The translations under genes and the position numbers were made by a program. A stretch of 31,031 nucleotides of DNA, from NCBI GenBank assembly GCA_900551885.1, contig URXS01000012.1, forward strand, positions 1-31,031, in the 5' to 3' direction. This document shows, one piece after another, positions 22,443-31,012 of the stretch. This DNA is from an uncultured Oscillibacter sp. (GTDB lineage Bacteria > Bacillota > Clostridia > Oscillospirales > Oscillospiraceae). Every line of letters starts with the position of its first letter. The first letter of the stretch is position 1. Below the pieces are notes generated by a model, which saw only the letters and a list, made by a program, of their open reading frames with translations, was not told the DNA's origin and did no database searches.

Positions 22443-22709
22443 ATGGGGCAGATCATCTGGAACTGGGCCTGCATCCTGGCCTTTCCCCTGCTGGCGGGCA
22501 TTCTGGTCCGGGCGCTGCTGCGCCGCAGAAGGCGGGCCTGGATTTTCACCGCCGGAGCGGCGGTGCTGGCCCTGAGCCTTCTGGCCTGGGCATGGACCAT
22601 TCCCATTCCCGGCAGTGAGGGCCCCGGTTTACGGGCCCTCCAGGCCATCTTCCTGACCCTGGGCGCCGGGCTGACGGGACTGGTCCTCCGCCTGAATCCC
22701 TCCCGCTGA
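22443..22709 (+). CDS. Small membrane protein, 88 residues
   Basis: The family is not recognised. The ATG at 22443 follows AAGGAGG, which overlaps the stop of the previous gene. Three hydrophobic segments (about 5-24, 33-51 and 65-83) are separated by a strongly basic loop (RALLRRRRRAW) that would be cytoplasmic. The topology resembles that of the previous gene, although the two sequences are not clearly related. The gene ends in a strong terminator. No function can be assigned. Confidence 0.65.
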   Translation: MGQIIWNWACILAFPLLAGILVRALLRRRRRAWIFTAGAAVLALSLLAWAWTIPIPGSEGPGLRALQAIFLTLGAGLTGLVLRLNPSR

Positions 22710-22717
22710 TATTTTAA

Positions 22718-22761
22718 GAAGCCCCCGCGTCCAAAGGACGCGGGGGCTTCTTTCGCTTTTT
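22718..22761. terminator. Intrinsic terminator, largely bidirectional
   Basis: A perfect 15-base-pair stem (22718-22732 with 22736-22750) with an AAA loop is followed by TTTCGCTTTTT on the plus strand. It ends the small membrane genes and lies just beyond the dnaE stop (22769), where the minus-strand tail is CTTAAAAT. Confidence 0.9.
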
Positions 22762-22768
22762 CAGGCAG

Positions 22769-25700
22769 TTACTTGACCACCACGTTCTCCTCTCCCAGGG
22801 TCTCCCTGGCCTCCTCCACCAAGGCCTGGTGCAGCAGGACGCTGGCGGCGTAGACCTTCCGGGTATCCGCCATCACCATCCGCACCGGCGTGGTGCCTGG
22901 GAACATGTTGAATACCAGTTTCATGTGCCGCACCGCCGGGTGGTTCAGGCTGGGGAATTTCAGGTACAGGGTCTGGCCCTCCAGCGTCTTCTCCCCTTTG
23001 GGCTTCTCCGGCGGCAGGCCGCCCTTCACCGTGGAAAGCGGGTACACACTGTCGGCCAGCACCTGGGGGGCCTTCTCGTCCCGGACAGACAGCCGGCCCC
23101 GGACCACCACCGCCTGGTTCTCCTTCAGGTAGGCACCGCAGGCGTCCAGCACCCGGGCGAAGCACAACAGCTCCATGGAGGCAGTGTCGTCCTCCACGGT
23201 GACATAGGCCATCAGGGAATTGTTCTTGGTGGTCTTGGTCTTGCTGGCGGTCACCACACCGCACAGGGTGACCTTCTGATCATCTGCGAACCGGGTGGGG
23301 CCGCCCTCCTGGGCGAAATCCTCCAGAATGGAAGCCATGGTGGGAGCGTGAAGGGCCCTCACCTCTTCCCGGTACTGGTCCATGGGGTGGCCGGACAGGT
23401 AGAGGCCTGTGGTGGCCTTCTCCATGGTCATCAGCTCCTGGGGGGTAAACTCCGGGATATCCGGCAGGGGTATTTCCTTTACAGGCGCTGTCTCCTGGTC
23501 CATTGCCATGGAGAAGAAGTCCAACTGCCCCTCCAGATTCTGGCGGCGGCTGGCGGCCACGGCGTCCATGATGGACTCGTATACCTGTATCAACTGGGAC
23601 CGGCGGGCACCGGTGGAATCAAAGGCACCGGAGCGGATCAGGTTCTCCACCGCCCGCTTGTTGATGTCCCCGCCGCCCATACGCTCGCAGAAGTCCTGGA
23701 GAGACCGGAAGGGCGCGCGTTTGCGCTCCTCCATCACGGACTGGATGAAACCCCGGCCGATGTTCTTGATAGCCACCAGGCCGAACCGGATACCGCCCTC
23801 CTCCACGGTGAAGCGGTCGGCAGAGCGGTTGATGTCCGGCGGCAGCAGGGCGATACCGCACTCCCGGCACTCATTGATATAGCCGGCCACCTTGTCGGAG
23901 TTGTCCAGCACAGAGGTCAGCAGCGCCGCCATGTACTCCCGGGTATGGTGGCACTTGAACCAGGCAGTCTGGTAGGCCACCACGGCGTAGGAGACGGCGT
24001 GGGCCTTGTTGAAGGCGTAGTTGGCAAAGTCGTAGATGTCCTGGTAAATAGCCTCGGCAGTTCCCTCCGGGATGCCGTTCGCCACGCAGCCGGGGATGTT
24101 CCGCTCCGGATCGCCGTGGATAAAGGTGTCCTTCTCCTTCTGGATCTGGGCGGCCTTCTTTTTGGAAATAGCCCGGCGCACCATGTCCGCCTGGCCCAGG
24201 GAGTAGCCCGCCAACTGCTGGAAGATCTGGATCACCTGCTCCTGGTAGACGATGCAGCCGTAGGTGACGGACAGGATCGGCTCCAGGGACGGGTGCAGAT
24301 ACTTGATCTTGCTGGGATCCTGGGAGCAGGCGATGAACCGGGGGATGGAGTCCATGGGTCCCGGACGGTACAGGGCGATAATGGCGGTGATGTCCTCGAT
24401 GCTGCGGGGCTTCAATCCCACGCACACGCCGGTCATACCGGCGGACTCCACCTGGAACACACCGCTGGTCTTCCCTGCCGACAGCATGGCGAAGGTCTCC
24501 GGATCGTCCTCGGGGATGTCCTCCAGACGGAAGTCCGGCTGGCGCTCCTGGACCATCTTCACCGCGTCGTCCAGCACCGTCAGGTTCCGCAGGCCCAGAA
24601 AATCCATCTTCAGCAGGCCCAGCTCCTCCAGTGTGGTCATGACATACTGGCAGACCACGGCGTCGTCGTTTTTCGCCAAGGGCACGTACTCATACACCGG
24701 CCGCCGGGTAATGACTACGCCGGCGGCGTGGGTGGAGGCGTGGCGGGGCATGCCCTCCAGGGCCTTGGCGGTGTCGATGAGCTTCTTCACCTGGGGATCG
24801 GTCTCATACTGTTCCCGCAGGGGTTTACTGAGCCGCAGGGCATCGTCCAGCGTGATGTGGGGGGCGTTGGGCACCTGCTTTGCAATCTGGTCCGCCTCGG
24901 CATAGGGAATGTTCATGACCCGGGCCACGTCCCGGATGACGCCCCGGGCAGCCATGGTGCCGAAGGTGACGATCTGGGCCACGTGGTCGTCGCCGTACTT
25001 GCGGCGGACGTAGTCCACCACCTCGCCCCGGCGGGTATCGCCAAAGTCCATGTCGATATCCGGCATGCTGACCCGCTCCGGGTTCAGGAACCGCTCGAAG
25101 TACAGGCTGTACTTCACCGGGTCGATGTCGGTGATGTGGAGGCAATAGCTGACCATGCTGCCTGCCGCGCTGCCGCGGCCCGGTCCAACAGGGATTCCGG
25201 CGCTCTTGGCGTAGCGGACGAAGTCGGAGACGATGAGGAAGTAATCGGTGAACCCCATCTTCTCGATCATGTTCTGTTCATACTGGAGCTGGTCCCGGTG
25301 GCTCTCGTCGTCCCCGTACCGCTCCCGGTAGCCCTCGTCACAGAGCTTCTTCAGGTAGGAAAAGCTGTCGTATCCCGGCGGCAACTGGAATTCCGGCAGA
25401 TGGTACTTGCCGAAGGTGAACTCCAGGTTACACATGTCAGCGATTTTGACAGTGTTCTCCAGAGCCCCCTCGTAGCCTTCGAACAGGGCCCGCATCTCCT
25501 CCTCGCTGCGCAGGTAGAAGTTCCGGGGCTCGTAACGCATGCGGTTCTCATCGTCGATGGTCTTGCCGGTCTGGATGCACAACAGCACATCATGAGCCTC
25601 GGCGTCCTCTTTGCGCAGGTAGTGGGCGTCGTTGGTGCAGACCATCGGGATGCCGGTCTCCTGGTGGATGCGCAGGATGCCCTGGTTTACCACCCTCTGG

Positions 25701-26248
25701 TCCCGGATGCCGTGATCCTGAAGCTCCAGGTAGAACCGGTCCGGCCCGAACAGTTCCGCCAGCTCCTGGGCGTATCGCTTGGCATTGTCATACTCGCCGT
25801 TGCGGAGCCTGCGGGGAATCTCGCCGGCAAGGCAGGCGGAGAGGGCAATGAGCCCGCCGCTGTGCTGGCGCAGCAGCTCCAGATCGATGCGGGGCTTGAT
25901 GTAAAAGCCCTCGGTCCACCCGGCAGACACCAGGTAGGAAAGGTTCCGGTAGCCCTCCTCATTCTCACACAGCAGCACCAGGTGGCGGCTCTCGGCATCG
26001 AACTCATGGACCTTGTCGAACCGGGACCGGCCCTGGGGGGTCACATAGACCTCACAGCCGATGATGGGCTTCACCCCCGCCGCCTTACAGGCGCGGTAGA
26101 AGTCGATGACGCCGTACATGACGCCATGGTCCGTGATGGCGCAGGCGGTCTGGCCCATACCCTTGACGATCTCCGGCAGGTCCTTGATGCGGCAGGCGCC
26201 GTCCAGCAGGCTGTATTCCGTATGCACATGCAGATGAGCGAATGCCAT
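22769..26248 (-). CDS. dnaE: DNA polymerase III alpha subunit, DnaE
   Basis: This 1159-residue replicative polymerase has the DnaE order: an N-terminal PHP domain (HLHVHTEYSLLDGACR from residue 5), the C-family polymerase core with GPGRGSAAGSMVSY and the catalytic PDIDMDF motif near residue 395, a third acidic region near 550 (KMDFLGLRNL), a helix-hairpin-helix region and a C-terminal OB fold at about 985-1060 (VTLCGVVTASKTKTTKNNS). It has no inserted exonuclease, so it is DnaE rather than PolC; in Firmicutes DnaE usually extends RNA primers before PolC takes over. The start at 26248 follows AAAGGAAA. Length is normal. The antisense frame across the gene is a composition artefact. Confidence 0.98.
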   Translation of the reverse strand: MAFAHLHVHTEYSLLDGACRIKDLPEIVKGMGQTACAITDHGVMYGVIDFYRACKAAGVKPIIGCEVYVTPQGRSRFDKVHEFDAESRHLVLLCENEEGYRNLSYLVSAGWTEGFYIKPRIDLELLRQHSGGLIALSACLAGEIPRRLRNGEYDNAKRYAQELAELFGPDRFYLELQDHGIRDQRVVNQGILRIHQETGIPMVCTNDAHYLRKEDAEAHDVLLCIQTGKTIDDENRMRYEPRNFYLRSEEEMRALFEGYEGALENTVKIADMCNLEFTFGKYHLPEFQLPPGYDSFSYLKKLCDEGYRERYGDDESHRDQLQYEQNMIEKMGFTDYFLIVSDFVRYAKSAGIPVGPGRGSAAGSMVSYCLHITDIDPVKYSLYFERFLNPERVSMPDIDMDFGDTRRGEVVDYVRRKYGDDHVAQIVTFGTMAARGVIRDVARVMNIPYAEADQIAKQVPNAPHITLDDALRLSKPLREQYETDPQVKKLIDTAKALEGMPRHASTHAAGVVITRRPVYEYVPLAKNDDAVVCQYVMTTLEELGLLKMDFLGLRNLTVLDDAVKMVQERQPDFRLEDIPEDDPETFAMLSAGKTSGVFQVESAGMTGVCVGLKPRSIEDITAIIALYRPGPMDSIPRFIACSQDPSKIKYLHPSLEPILSVTYGCIVYQEQVIQIFQQLAGYSLGQADMVRRAISKKKAAQIQKEKDTFIHGDPERNIPGCVANGIPEGTAEAIYQDIYDFANYAFNKAHAVSYAVVAYQTAWFKCHHTREYMAALLTSVLDNSDKVAGYINECRECGIALLPPDINRSADRFTVEEGGIRFGLVAIKNIGRGFIQSVMEERKRAPFRSLQDFCERMGGGDINKRAVENLIRSGAFDSTGARRSQLIQVYESIMDAVAASRRQNLEGQLDFFSMAMDQETAPVKEIPLPDIPEFTPQELMTMEKATTGLYLSGHPMDQYREEVRALHAPTMASILEDFAQEGGPTRFADDQKVTLCGVVTASKTKTTKNNSLMAYVTVEDDTASMELLCFARVLDACGAYLKENQAVVVRGRLSVRDEKAPQVLADSVYPLSTVKGGLPPEKPKGEKTLEGQTLYLKFPSLNHPAVRHMKLVFNMFPGTTPVRMVMADTRKVYAASVLLHQALVEEARETLGEENVVVK

Positions 26249-26282
26249 AGGCGGTTTCCTTTCCGAAAAATCAAATCAGCGG

Positions 26283-26579
26283 TCACAGCTTCTTCCCGCA
26301 ACCAGGGCAATACTGAGGCAATCTGGTGGGCAGCCGTCCGCCCAGACATAGCGATTCCCCACAGTAGGGGCACCGCAGCTTTCCGAAAGCCAGGGCCAGT
26401 CCGGCTACAATCAGCACTACCCCGCCGATAATGGGAATGGCCAGCAGCGCCGTGGTGGGCAATATATCCTCCACAGACACCATAATCCAGGCCAGCAGCA
26501 ACAGCCCCATGCCACTGAAAAACAAGATATTGGAGAGTTTCAGAATCTGATGGCAGGTCAGGGAATCCAGCTTCTTCAT
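26283..26579 (-). CDS. Small membrane protein with C-terminal zinc ribbon
   Basis: The 98-residue protein has two membrane segments (about residues 17-35 and 43-65) and a cytoplasmic tail with CPYC and CPGC pairs 19 residues apart, a four-cysteine zinc ribbon. Such ribbons mediate protein or nucleic-acid contacts; the partner is unknown. It lies between the C_GCAxxG_C_C gene and dnaE, 34 bases from dnaE, and is probably co-transcribed with them. The start at 26579 is preceded by GGGAGGAAA. Confidence 0.78.
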   Translation of the reverse strand: MKKLDSLTCHQILKLSNILFFSGMGLLLLAWIMVSVEDILPTTALLAIPIIGGVVLIVAGLALAFGKLRCPYCGESLCLGGRLPTRLPQYCPGCGKKL

Positions 26580-26609
26580 GTGTAGTTTTCCTCCCTGTAA
26601 AGCGGCGAA

Positions 26610-27068
26610 TCAGACAGCCGCCTGGTCCTCAGCAATCATCTGCTCCAGGATCTCCACGGCGGTGACAATCATGTTGTCACAGTGAGCGGTGACTCCCAGA
26701 CGCTGGGAGGCGGGATTCTTCTCCGTGACGCCGGGGCGGGCCCTCAGCAGGTCCCCGCAGCGGGTCAGTCCGAAGACCTCCTCAAACCGGCGGCGAAACT
26801 CCTTGGCCTTGGCGTATACTGCCACCTTGCCGGCTTTATCAGCGCCATCAGTGTGGGGATACAGCAGACTCAACACCAGTACGCCGCCGCTGACGGCGCC
26901 GCACAGCTCACAGTGACTGCCACCCACACCGCCGCCAAAACCGCTCATGGCGGCCATCACCTGTTCCGGCGTCAGGCTGGTCAGGTCTGCGAAGGCCCCC
27001 GCTACCGACTGGGCGCAGTTATATCCCTCTTTGTGATACTGATAGGCCAATGCACAACGATCCATCAC
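26610..27068 (-). CDS. C_GCAxxG_C_C family protein (putative redox protein)
   Basis: The roughly 152-residue protein fits the C_GCAxxG_C_C family: YNCAQSV near residue 18, then GGGVGGSHCELCGAVSGG (about 46-62) holding the central CGAxxG motif, a later C-G-D-L-L cysteine and a final HCDNMI cysteine near the C-terminus. The conserved, spaced cysteines suggest metal or redox chemistry; members are often split-membrane or electron-transfer related, but no activity is established here. The start is either the GTG at 27068 or the adjacent ATG at 27065, both after AAGGAG. It follows whiA by about 36 bases, in the place where many Firmicutes carry an HPr/Crh gene. Confidence 0.88.
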   Translation of the reverse strand: MMDRCALAYQYHKEGYNCAQSVAGAFADLTSLTPEQVMAAMSGFGGGVGGSHCELCGAVSGGVLVLSLLYPHTDGADKAGKVAVYAKAKEFRRRFEEVFGLTRCGDLLRARPGVTEKNPASQRLGVTAHCDNMIVTAVEILEQMIAEDQAAV

Positions 27069-27103
27069 AATAAATCTCCTTCTATATGTAACGTTATTTT
27101 ACT

Positions 27104-28003
27104 TTACAGTTCTTTCGCCAGTTCCATCAGCTTTCTCAACCGGTGACTGATGCAGGATTTGGTCACCGGCGGGTCCACGGTCTCCGCCAACTCGGAAAGG
27201 CTCAGCTCCGGATGCGCCTCCCGCAGCGCCGCCGTCTCCTTCAGCTTCTCCGGCAGGCGGTCCAGCCTCCCCGCCGCCCGGAGCCGGCGGATGGCCTCCA
27301 GTTGCTCCTGGGCGGCCAGCACCGCTTTGTCCAGATTGGCGCTGTCGCAGTTGAGGCGGCGGTTGACGCTGTTGCGCAGGTCTTTTTCCATCTTGGCGGC
27401 CATAACGTTCATGGCCGCCACCGGCGCGCCGATCAGGGTGAGAAAATCCTCGATCTGGTCACTCTGCTTGAAGTAGGTGACGAAGCTGCCGTTCCGGGCC
27501 ACGCTCTTGGGGGGATAGCCGCTCTCCCGCAGCAGTACCTCCAGCTCTCGGCTGGCCTGCTGGTGGGAGGTAGTCAGCTCCAGATGGTAACGCTTCAGGG
27601 GGTCGGTGATGCTACCTCCGGCAAAAAACACCCCCCGCAGGAAGGACGCCCGGCAGCAGTCCTCCTCCAGCAAAGCGAAGTTGATGTGCAGCACCAGGTT
27701 CTGCCGGGGGTCGTAGCCCAGCATATCGGTGATCCGCTCCAGTTTCCGCCGCTCTGTGATCTGGAAGACCATCTTTCCCGCCGCTCCCGGCTCCGGCTGA
27801 CGGTCAAAGCGGAGGTTGAACGCCCGGTGAAACAGCTTGGGCAGCCGGGCGGCAAAGTTGGGGTTCTCCGTAATGATACGCACCTCCGCCGCGCTGAAGG
27901 TGTTGCAGTAGAGCAGGATGCCGTAGGCCTCCGCCCTGGCGCAACAGAGCTTCTGCACCGGCAGGCGGCACAGTTCATTTTTTGCGTCAAAAGAAAAGGA
28001 CAT
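27104..28003 (-). CDS. whiA: DNA-binding protein WhiA
   Basis: The 299-residue protein has the WhiA layout: an N-terminal LAGLIDADG-like degenerate homing-endonuclease fold (SFSFDAKNELCRLP at the start, FLRGVFFAGGSITDP near residue 120) and a C-terminal helix-turn-helix (LSLSELAETVDPPVTKSCISHRLRKLMELA). In Streptomyces WhiA is a sporulation regulator; in Bacillus it influences division and chromosome segregation. The DNA contacts come from both halves; nuclease activity is absent in the family. The start at 28003 has GAAGGAGAG. It follows yvcK by 24 bases in the conserved rapZ-yvcK-whiA order. Confidence 0.97.
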   Translation of the reverse strand: MSFSFDAKNELCRLPVQKLCCARAEAYGILLYCNTFSAAEVRIITENPNFAARLPKLFHRAFNLRFDRQPEPGAAGKMVFQITERRKLERITDMLGYDPRQNLVLHINFALLEEDCCRASFLRGVFFAGGSITDPLKRYHLELTTSHQQASRELEVLLRESGYPPKSVARNGSFVTYFKQSDQIEDFLTLIGAPVAAMNVMAAKMEKDLRNSVNRRLNCDSANLDKAVLAAQEQLEAIRRLRAAGRLDRLPEKLKETAALREAHPELSLSELAETVDPPVTKSCISHRLRKLMELAKEL

Positions 28004-28027
28004 CTGTTCTCTCCTTCCGTGGTTTGT

Positions 28028-29095
28028 TCAGCGGCGGCGCCCCTCCACCCGGGAGGTATTCTGACGGAAGTCGTAGCGGTCTCCGGCGATGCGGACGCTG
28101 CGCTCCGCATGGAGCAGGATCAGCTCCCGGGCCAGATGGTCCGGGTGGTGGCGGACGAAGCCGTTTTCCACCGTGGCGATGGGACGGTCAATGACCTCCA
28201 CCCCCATAGCTGCGCACTTGTCCCGGTCGCAGTACAGGGGCTCGGCCCCCTCCCGGGCGTACCGGGCGGCCACATCCCTGGGGATGGGAGAAGAATTGGT
28301 CAGGCAAAGTTCGAAAAGCCCCGGCACCGAGTGGGCAAACAGGGCGGCGATGTGATCGGAGACGGTATACCCCTCCGTCTCTCCCTCTTGGGTCATGACG
28401 TTACAGACATAGACCTTCAGCGCGTCGGAAGCCTGGATCGCCTCCGCCACCCCGTCCACCAAGAGATTTGGAATAATGCTGGTATAGAGGCTGCCGGGCC
28501 CCAGGACGATCATGTCCGCTTCCCGAATGGCGCTCAGTGCCTCCGGCAGTGCCTTGGGGTGCTCCGGCAGCAGCCGCACCTGGCGGATGCGGCAGTCCTC
28601 CTTCTTCTTGCAGTAAAAGATCTTGGACTCACCGATCACACTGGCGCCGTTTTCAAATTCCGCCTCCAGCCGCACGTCGGCGGTGGTCACCGGCAGTACC
28701 CGGCCTGTGATGGCCAGGACCTGACTCATACGGCTGACCGCCACGTCGAAGGAAGGGGATATGCCGTTTAGGGCCGCCAGGAAGAGGTTGCCGAAGCTCT
28801 GCCCCGCCAGAGACCCCTCCGTAAAGCGATAACGCATCAATTCACTCATCAGCGGCTCCGTGTTGGCCAGGGCCTCCATACAGTTGCGAATGTCGCCGGG
28901 AGGCGGCATTCCCAGGTCCTGGCGCAGCATGCCGGAGCCGCCGCCGTCGTCTGCCACCGTCACCACGGCGGCCAGGTTCTCTGTGTATTGCTTCAGGCCC
29001 CGCAGCATGTTGGCCAGGCCGTGGCCGCCGCCGATGACGGCCACCCTGGGACCGTGGGCCCTGGGCAGGCGGTAAGACGCCTGTTGGTGTTCCAT
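28028..29095 (-). CDS. yvcK: YvcK/CofD-like gluconeogenesis and morphogenesis factor
   Basis: The 355-residue cytosolic protein begins its Rossmann-type domain with VAVIGGGHGLANMLRGLK and continues with VTVADDGGGSGMLRQ and PPGDIRNCMEAL, which are YvcK hallmarks. In characterised relatives YvcK binds UDP-N-acetylglucosamine and is needed for normal cell shape on gluconeogenic carbon sources. The start is the ATG at 29095 (MEHQQASYRLPRAHGPRV), preceded by a GAGAGGAG stretch. It stands 13 bases after rapZ and 24 before whiA, and all three are probably one transcript. Length is slightly longer than the usual 320-330 residues because of the N-terminal 16 residues. Confidence 0.96.
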   Translation of the reverse strand: MEHQQASYRLPRAHGPRVAVIGGGHGLANMLRGLKQYTENLAAVVTVADDGGGSGMLRQDLGMPPPGDIRNCMEALANTEPLMSELMRYRFTEGSLAGQSFGNLFLAALNGISPSFDVAVSRMSQVLAITGRVLPVTTADVRLEAEFENGASVIGESKIFYCKKKEDCRIRQVRLLPEHPKALPEALSAIREADMIVLGPGSLYTSIIPNLLVDGVAEAIQASDALKVYVCNVMTQEGETEGYTVSDHIAALFAHSVPGLFELCLTNSSPIPRDVAARYAREGAEPLYCDRDKCAAMGVEVIDRPIATVENGFVRHHPDHLARELILLHAERSVRIAGDRYDFRQNTSRVEGRRR

Positions 29096-29108
29096 GGACG
29101 CTCCTCTC

Positions 29109-29969
29109 TCAACTACTGCGGGACATATCCCGGTGATTTTCCGTCACGGAATAGCCCTGCTGGCGGATAAAGGCCGTCAGGGCGTGGGTTACCGCCACAG
29201 AGCGGTGGTGGCCGCCGGTGCAGCCTACGGCGATGGTCAGGGATGTCTTCCCCTCCTCCGCGTACAGAGGCAAGGTAAAGGCCAACAGATCCTCCAGCCG
29301 CTTCATGAAGTCCTGGGTCTGCTGGAAGCTGAACACATAGTTACTGACCGCCTCATCCAGACCGGTCTTGGGCCGCAGGTCCTCGATGTAAAAGGGATTG
29401 GGCATGAACCGCACATCCAGCACCAGGTCCGCCTCTAAGGGCAGGCCATACTTGAAGCCAAAGGAGGTGACATTGACGGTCATGGCGCCCCGCTCCCCCT
29501 CCTTGCCGAACAGCCGCAGCAGCTCACCCCGGAGCTGGGCGGTGGAAGTACGGCTGGTGTTGATGACAAAGTCCGCCCGCTCCTTTACCGGCTCCATCAT
29601 CTCCCGCTCCCGGCGGACAGCCTCCTCCAGGGAGTCGGTCTCCCCCCGTAGGGGATGGCGGCGCCTGGTCTCCTTATAGCGCTTGATGATGGTCTCCGGT
29701 GCCGCCTCCAGAAACAGCATCCGGCAGGCGCCCACAGTTTTCAACTTATCCAGCACGTCGAACAGCTCCGTGAAGGAGCTGGCAGTGCGCACGTCATACA
29801 CCAGGGCCACCCGGTCATAGCGGCTACTGCTGCCGGCGCAGAACTCCGCAAATTTTAAAATCATGGCGGCGGGCATATTGTCCACAATGTAGAAGCCCAT
29901 ATCCTCCAAAAAGGAGGCCGCCTTACTCTTTCCGGCACCTGAAAGGCCGGAGATGATGAGGATTTCCAT
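29109..29969 (-). CDS. rapZ: RNase adapter protein RapZ (YvcJ)
   Basis: The 286-residue P-loop protein has Walker A GLSGAGKS at residues 8-15, the DMGFYIVDNMP stretch after it, and the C-terminal IAVGCTGGHHRSVAVTH signature. In E. coli RapZ guides decay of a small RNA controlling glucosamine-6-phosphate synthase; in B. subtilis YvcJ binds nucleotides and affects competence. I prefer the ATG at 29969 because GGGGA stands 6 bases before it; an ATG at 29975 is also in frame but abuts that site. It lies 78 bases after murB, which fits joint control of amino-sugar and wall precursor supply. Confidence 0.96.
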   Translation of the reverse strand: MEILIISGLSGAGKSKAASFLEDMGFYIVDNMPAAMILKFAEFCAGSSSRYDRVALVYDVRTASSFTELFDVLDKLKTVGACRMLFLEAAPETIIKRYKETRRRHPLRGETDSLEEAVRREREMMEPVKERADFVINTSRTSTAQLRGELLRLFGKEGERGAMTVNVTSFGFKYGLPLEADLVLDVRFMPNPFYIEDLRPKTGLDEAVSNYVFSFQQTQDFMKRLEDLLAFTLPLYAEEGKTSLTIAVGCTGGHHRSVAVTHALTAFIRQQGYSVTENHRDMSRSS

Positions 29970-30053
29970 ATCCATTCCCCGTTCTGCCGCTGTCCACGGC
30001 CAAAATCGAATTGGACTGCTCCTCCGTTCCGGAGAAGCCTCTGCCGCGGGCCA

Positions 30054-30974
30054 TCAGCCCCGCAGAATCTTCACTTCCGGCTCCAGGCGGACACCGGCCT
30101 GTTCCTGCACCCGCTCCTGGATCTGGCGGATCAGCGCCTCCACGTCCGCGCAGGTAGCGCCGCCCCGGTTGATCACAAAGCCCGCGTGTTTCTCGCTGAC
30201 CTGGGCGCCACCCACGGTCAGGCCCTTGAGGCCGCACTGGTCGATCAGTGTTCCGGCAAAGTACCCCTCCGGCCGCTTGAAGGTGCTGCCGGCGCTGGGC
30301 CACTCCAGGGGCTGGCTGGCCTTGCGGCGGCTGGCCAGATCCCGCATCTGCTCCCGGATGGTCTCCGGGTCGCCGGGCGTCAGGCGGAACAGTGCGTGGA
30401 GCACCACCGCCTCCGGGTGGTCTGTCAGAAGGCTGTGGCGGTAGCCGAAATTCATCTCCTCTCCGGAGAGGAATTTGACCCCTTCCTCCGGAAACAGCAC
30501 CGACACGCCGGACACCACCTGCTTCATCTCCCCGCCGTAGGCACCGGCGTTCATGCACACGCCTCCACCCACGCTGCCGGGGATGCCGTGGGCGAATTCC
30601 AGGCCCGTGAGCCCCGCCTTACAGGCGAAGTCCGCCAGTCGGGCCAGGGACACCCCGGCCTCCGCCAGCACCGTGTCCGGCTCCGTTCCCATTTCCAGAC
30701 GGCTCAGGCCCGAGGTCTCCACCACCAGCCGGTCCAGCCCCTCATCAGGGCACAGCAGGTTGGTGCCCTTCCCGATCACCAGAGGCCGGGCACCACACTC
30801 CTCTGCAAAGCTCATCAGCAGCACCATCTGGGCACCGGTGGCGGGAAACGCCATACGCCGGGCAGGCCCACCGATGTGGAAAGAGGTGTGCCGGCTCATA
30901 GGCTCCTCCTCCGTGATCTTCAAATCCGGCAGATAATCCGCCATCTTTTTGTCAAACCCTGTCCACCAGTCCAT
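30054..30974 (-). CDS. murB: UDP-N-acetylenolpyruvoylglucosamine reductase, MurB
   Basis: The 306-residue FAD enzyme uses NADPH to reduce UDP-GlcNAc-enolpyruvate to UDP-MurNAc, the second committed step of peptidoglycan synthesis, in the cytosol. FAD-binding motifs are GKGTNLL (69-74) and IPGSVGGGVCMNAGAYGGEM (131-150). The proton-donating Ser is Ser230 in PSAGSTFKRP, and Glu300 in LEPEVKI is the likely C-terminal catalytic Glu; the substrate Arg lies in FGYRHS (176-181). The start at 30974 follows GGAGGGGG. It begins the visible murB-rapZ-yvcK-whiA cluster; what lies upstream is outside the window. Confidence 0.97.
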   Translation of the reverse strand: MDWWTGFDKKMADYLPDLKITEEEPMSRHTSFHIGGPARRMAFPATGAQMVLLMSFAEECGARPLVIGKGTNLLCPDEGLDRLVVETSGLSRLEMGTEPDTVLAEAGVSLARLADFACKAGLTGLEFAHGIPGSVGGGVCMNAGAYGGEMKQVVSGVSVLFPEEGVKFLSGEEMNFGYRHSLLTDHPEAVVLHALFRLTPGDPETIREQMRDLASRRKASQPLEWPSAGSTFKRPEGYFAGTLIDQCGLKGLTVGGAQVSEKHAGFVINRGGATCADVEALIRQIQERVQEQAGVRLEPEVKILRG

Positions 30975-31012
30975 AGCGTCCCCCTCCGCGCCTCCCGGGC
31001 GCTGAATGAATC

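Noticed and set aside
22829..26431. A 1200-codon open frame antisense to dnaE.
   Set aside because: It mirrors dnaE codon usage (GC-rich third positions), is rich in His, Gly, Val and Leu with no recognisable domain, and dnaE is certain.
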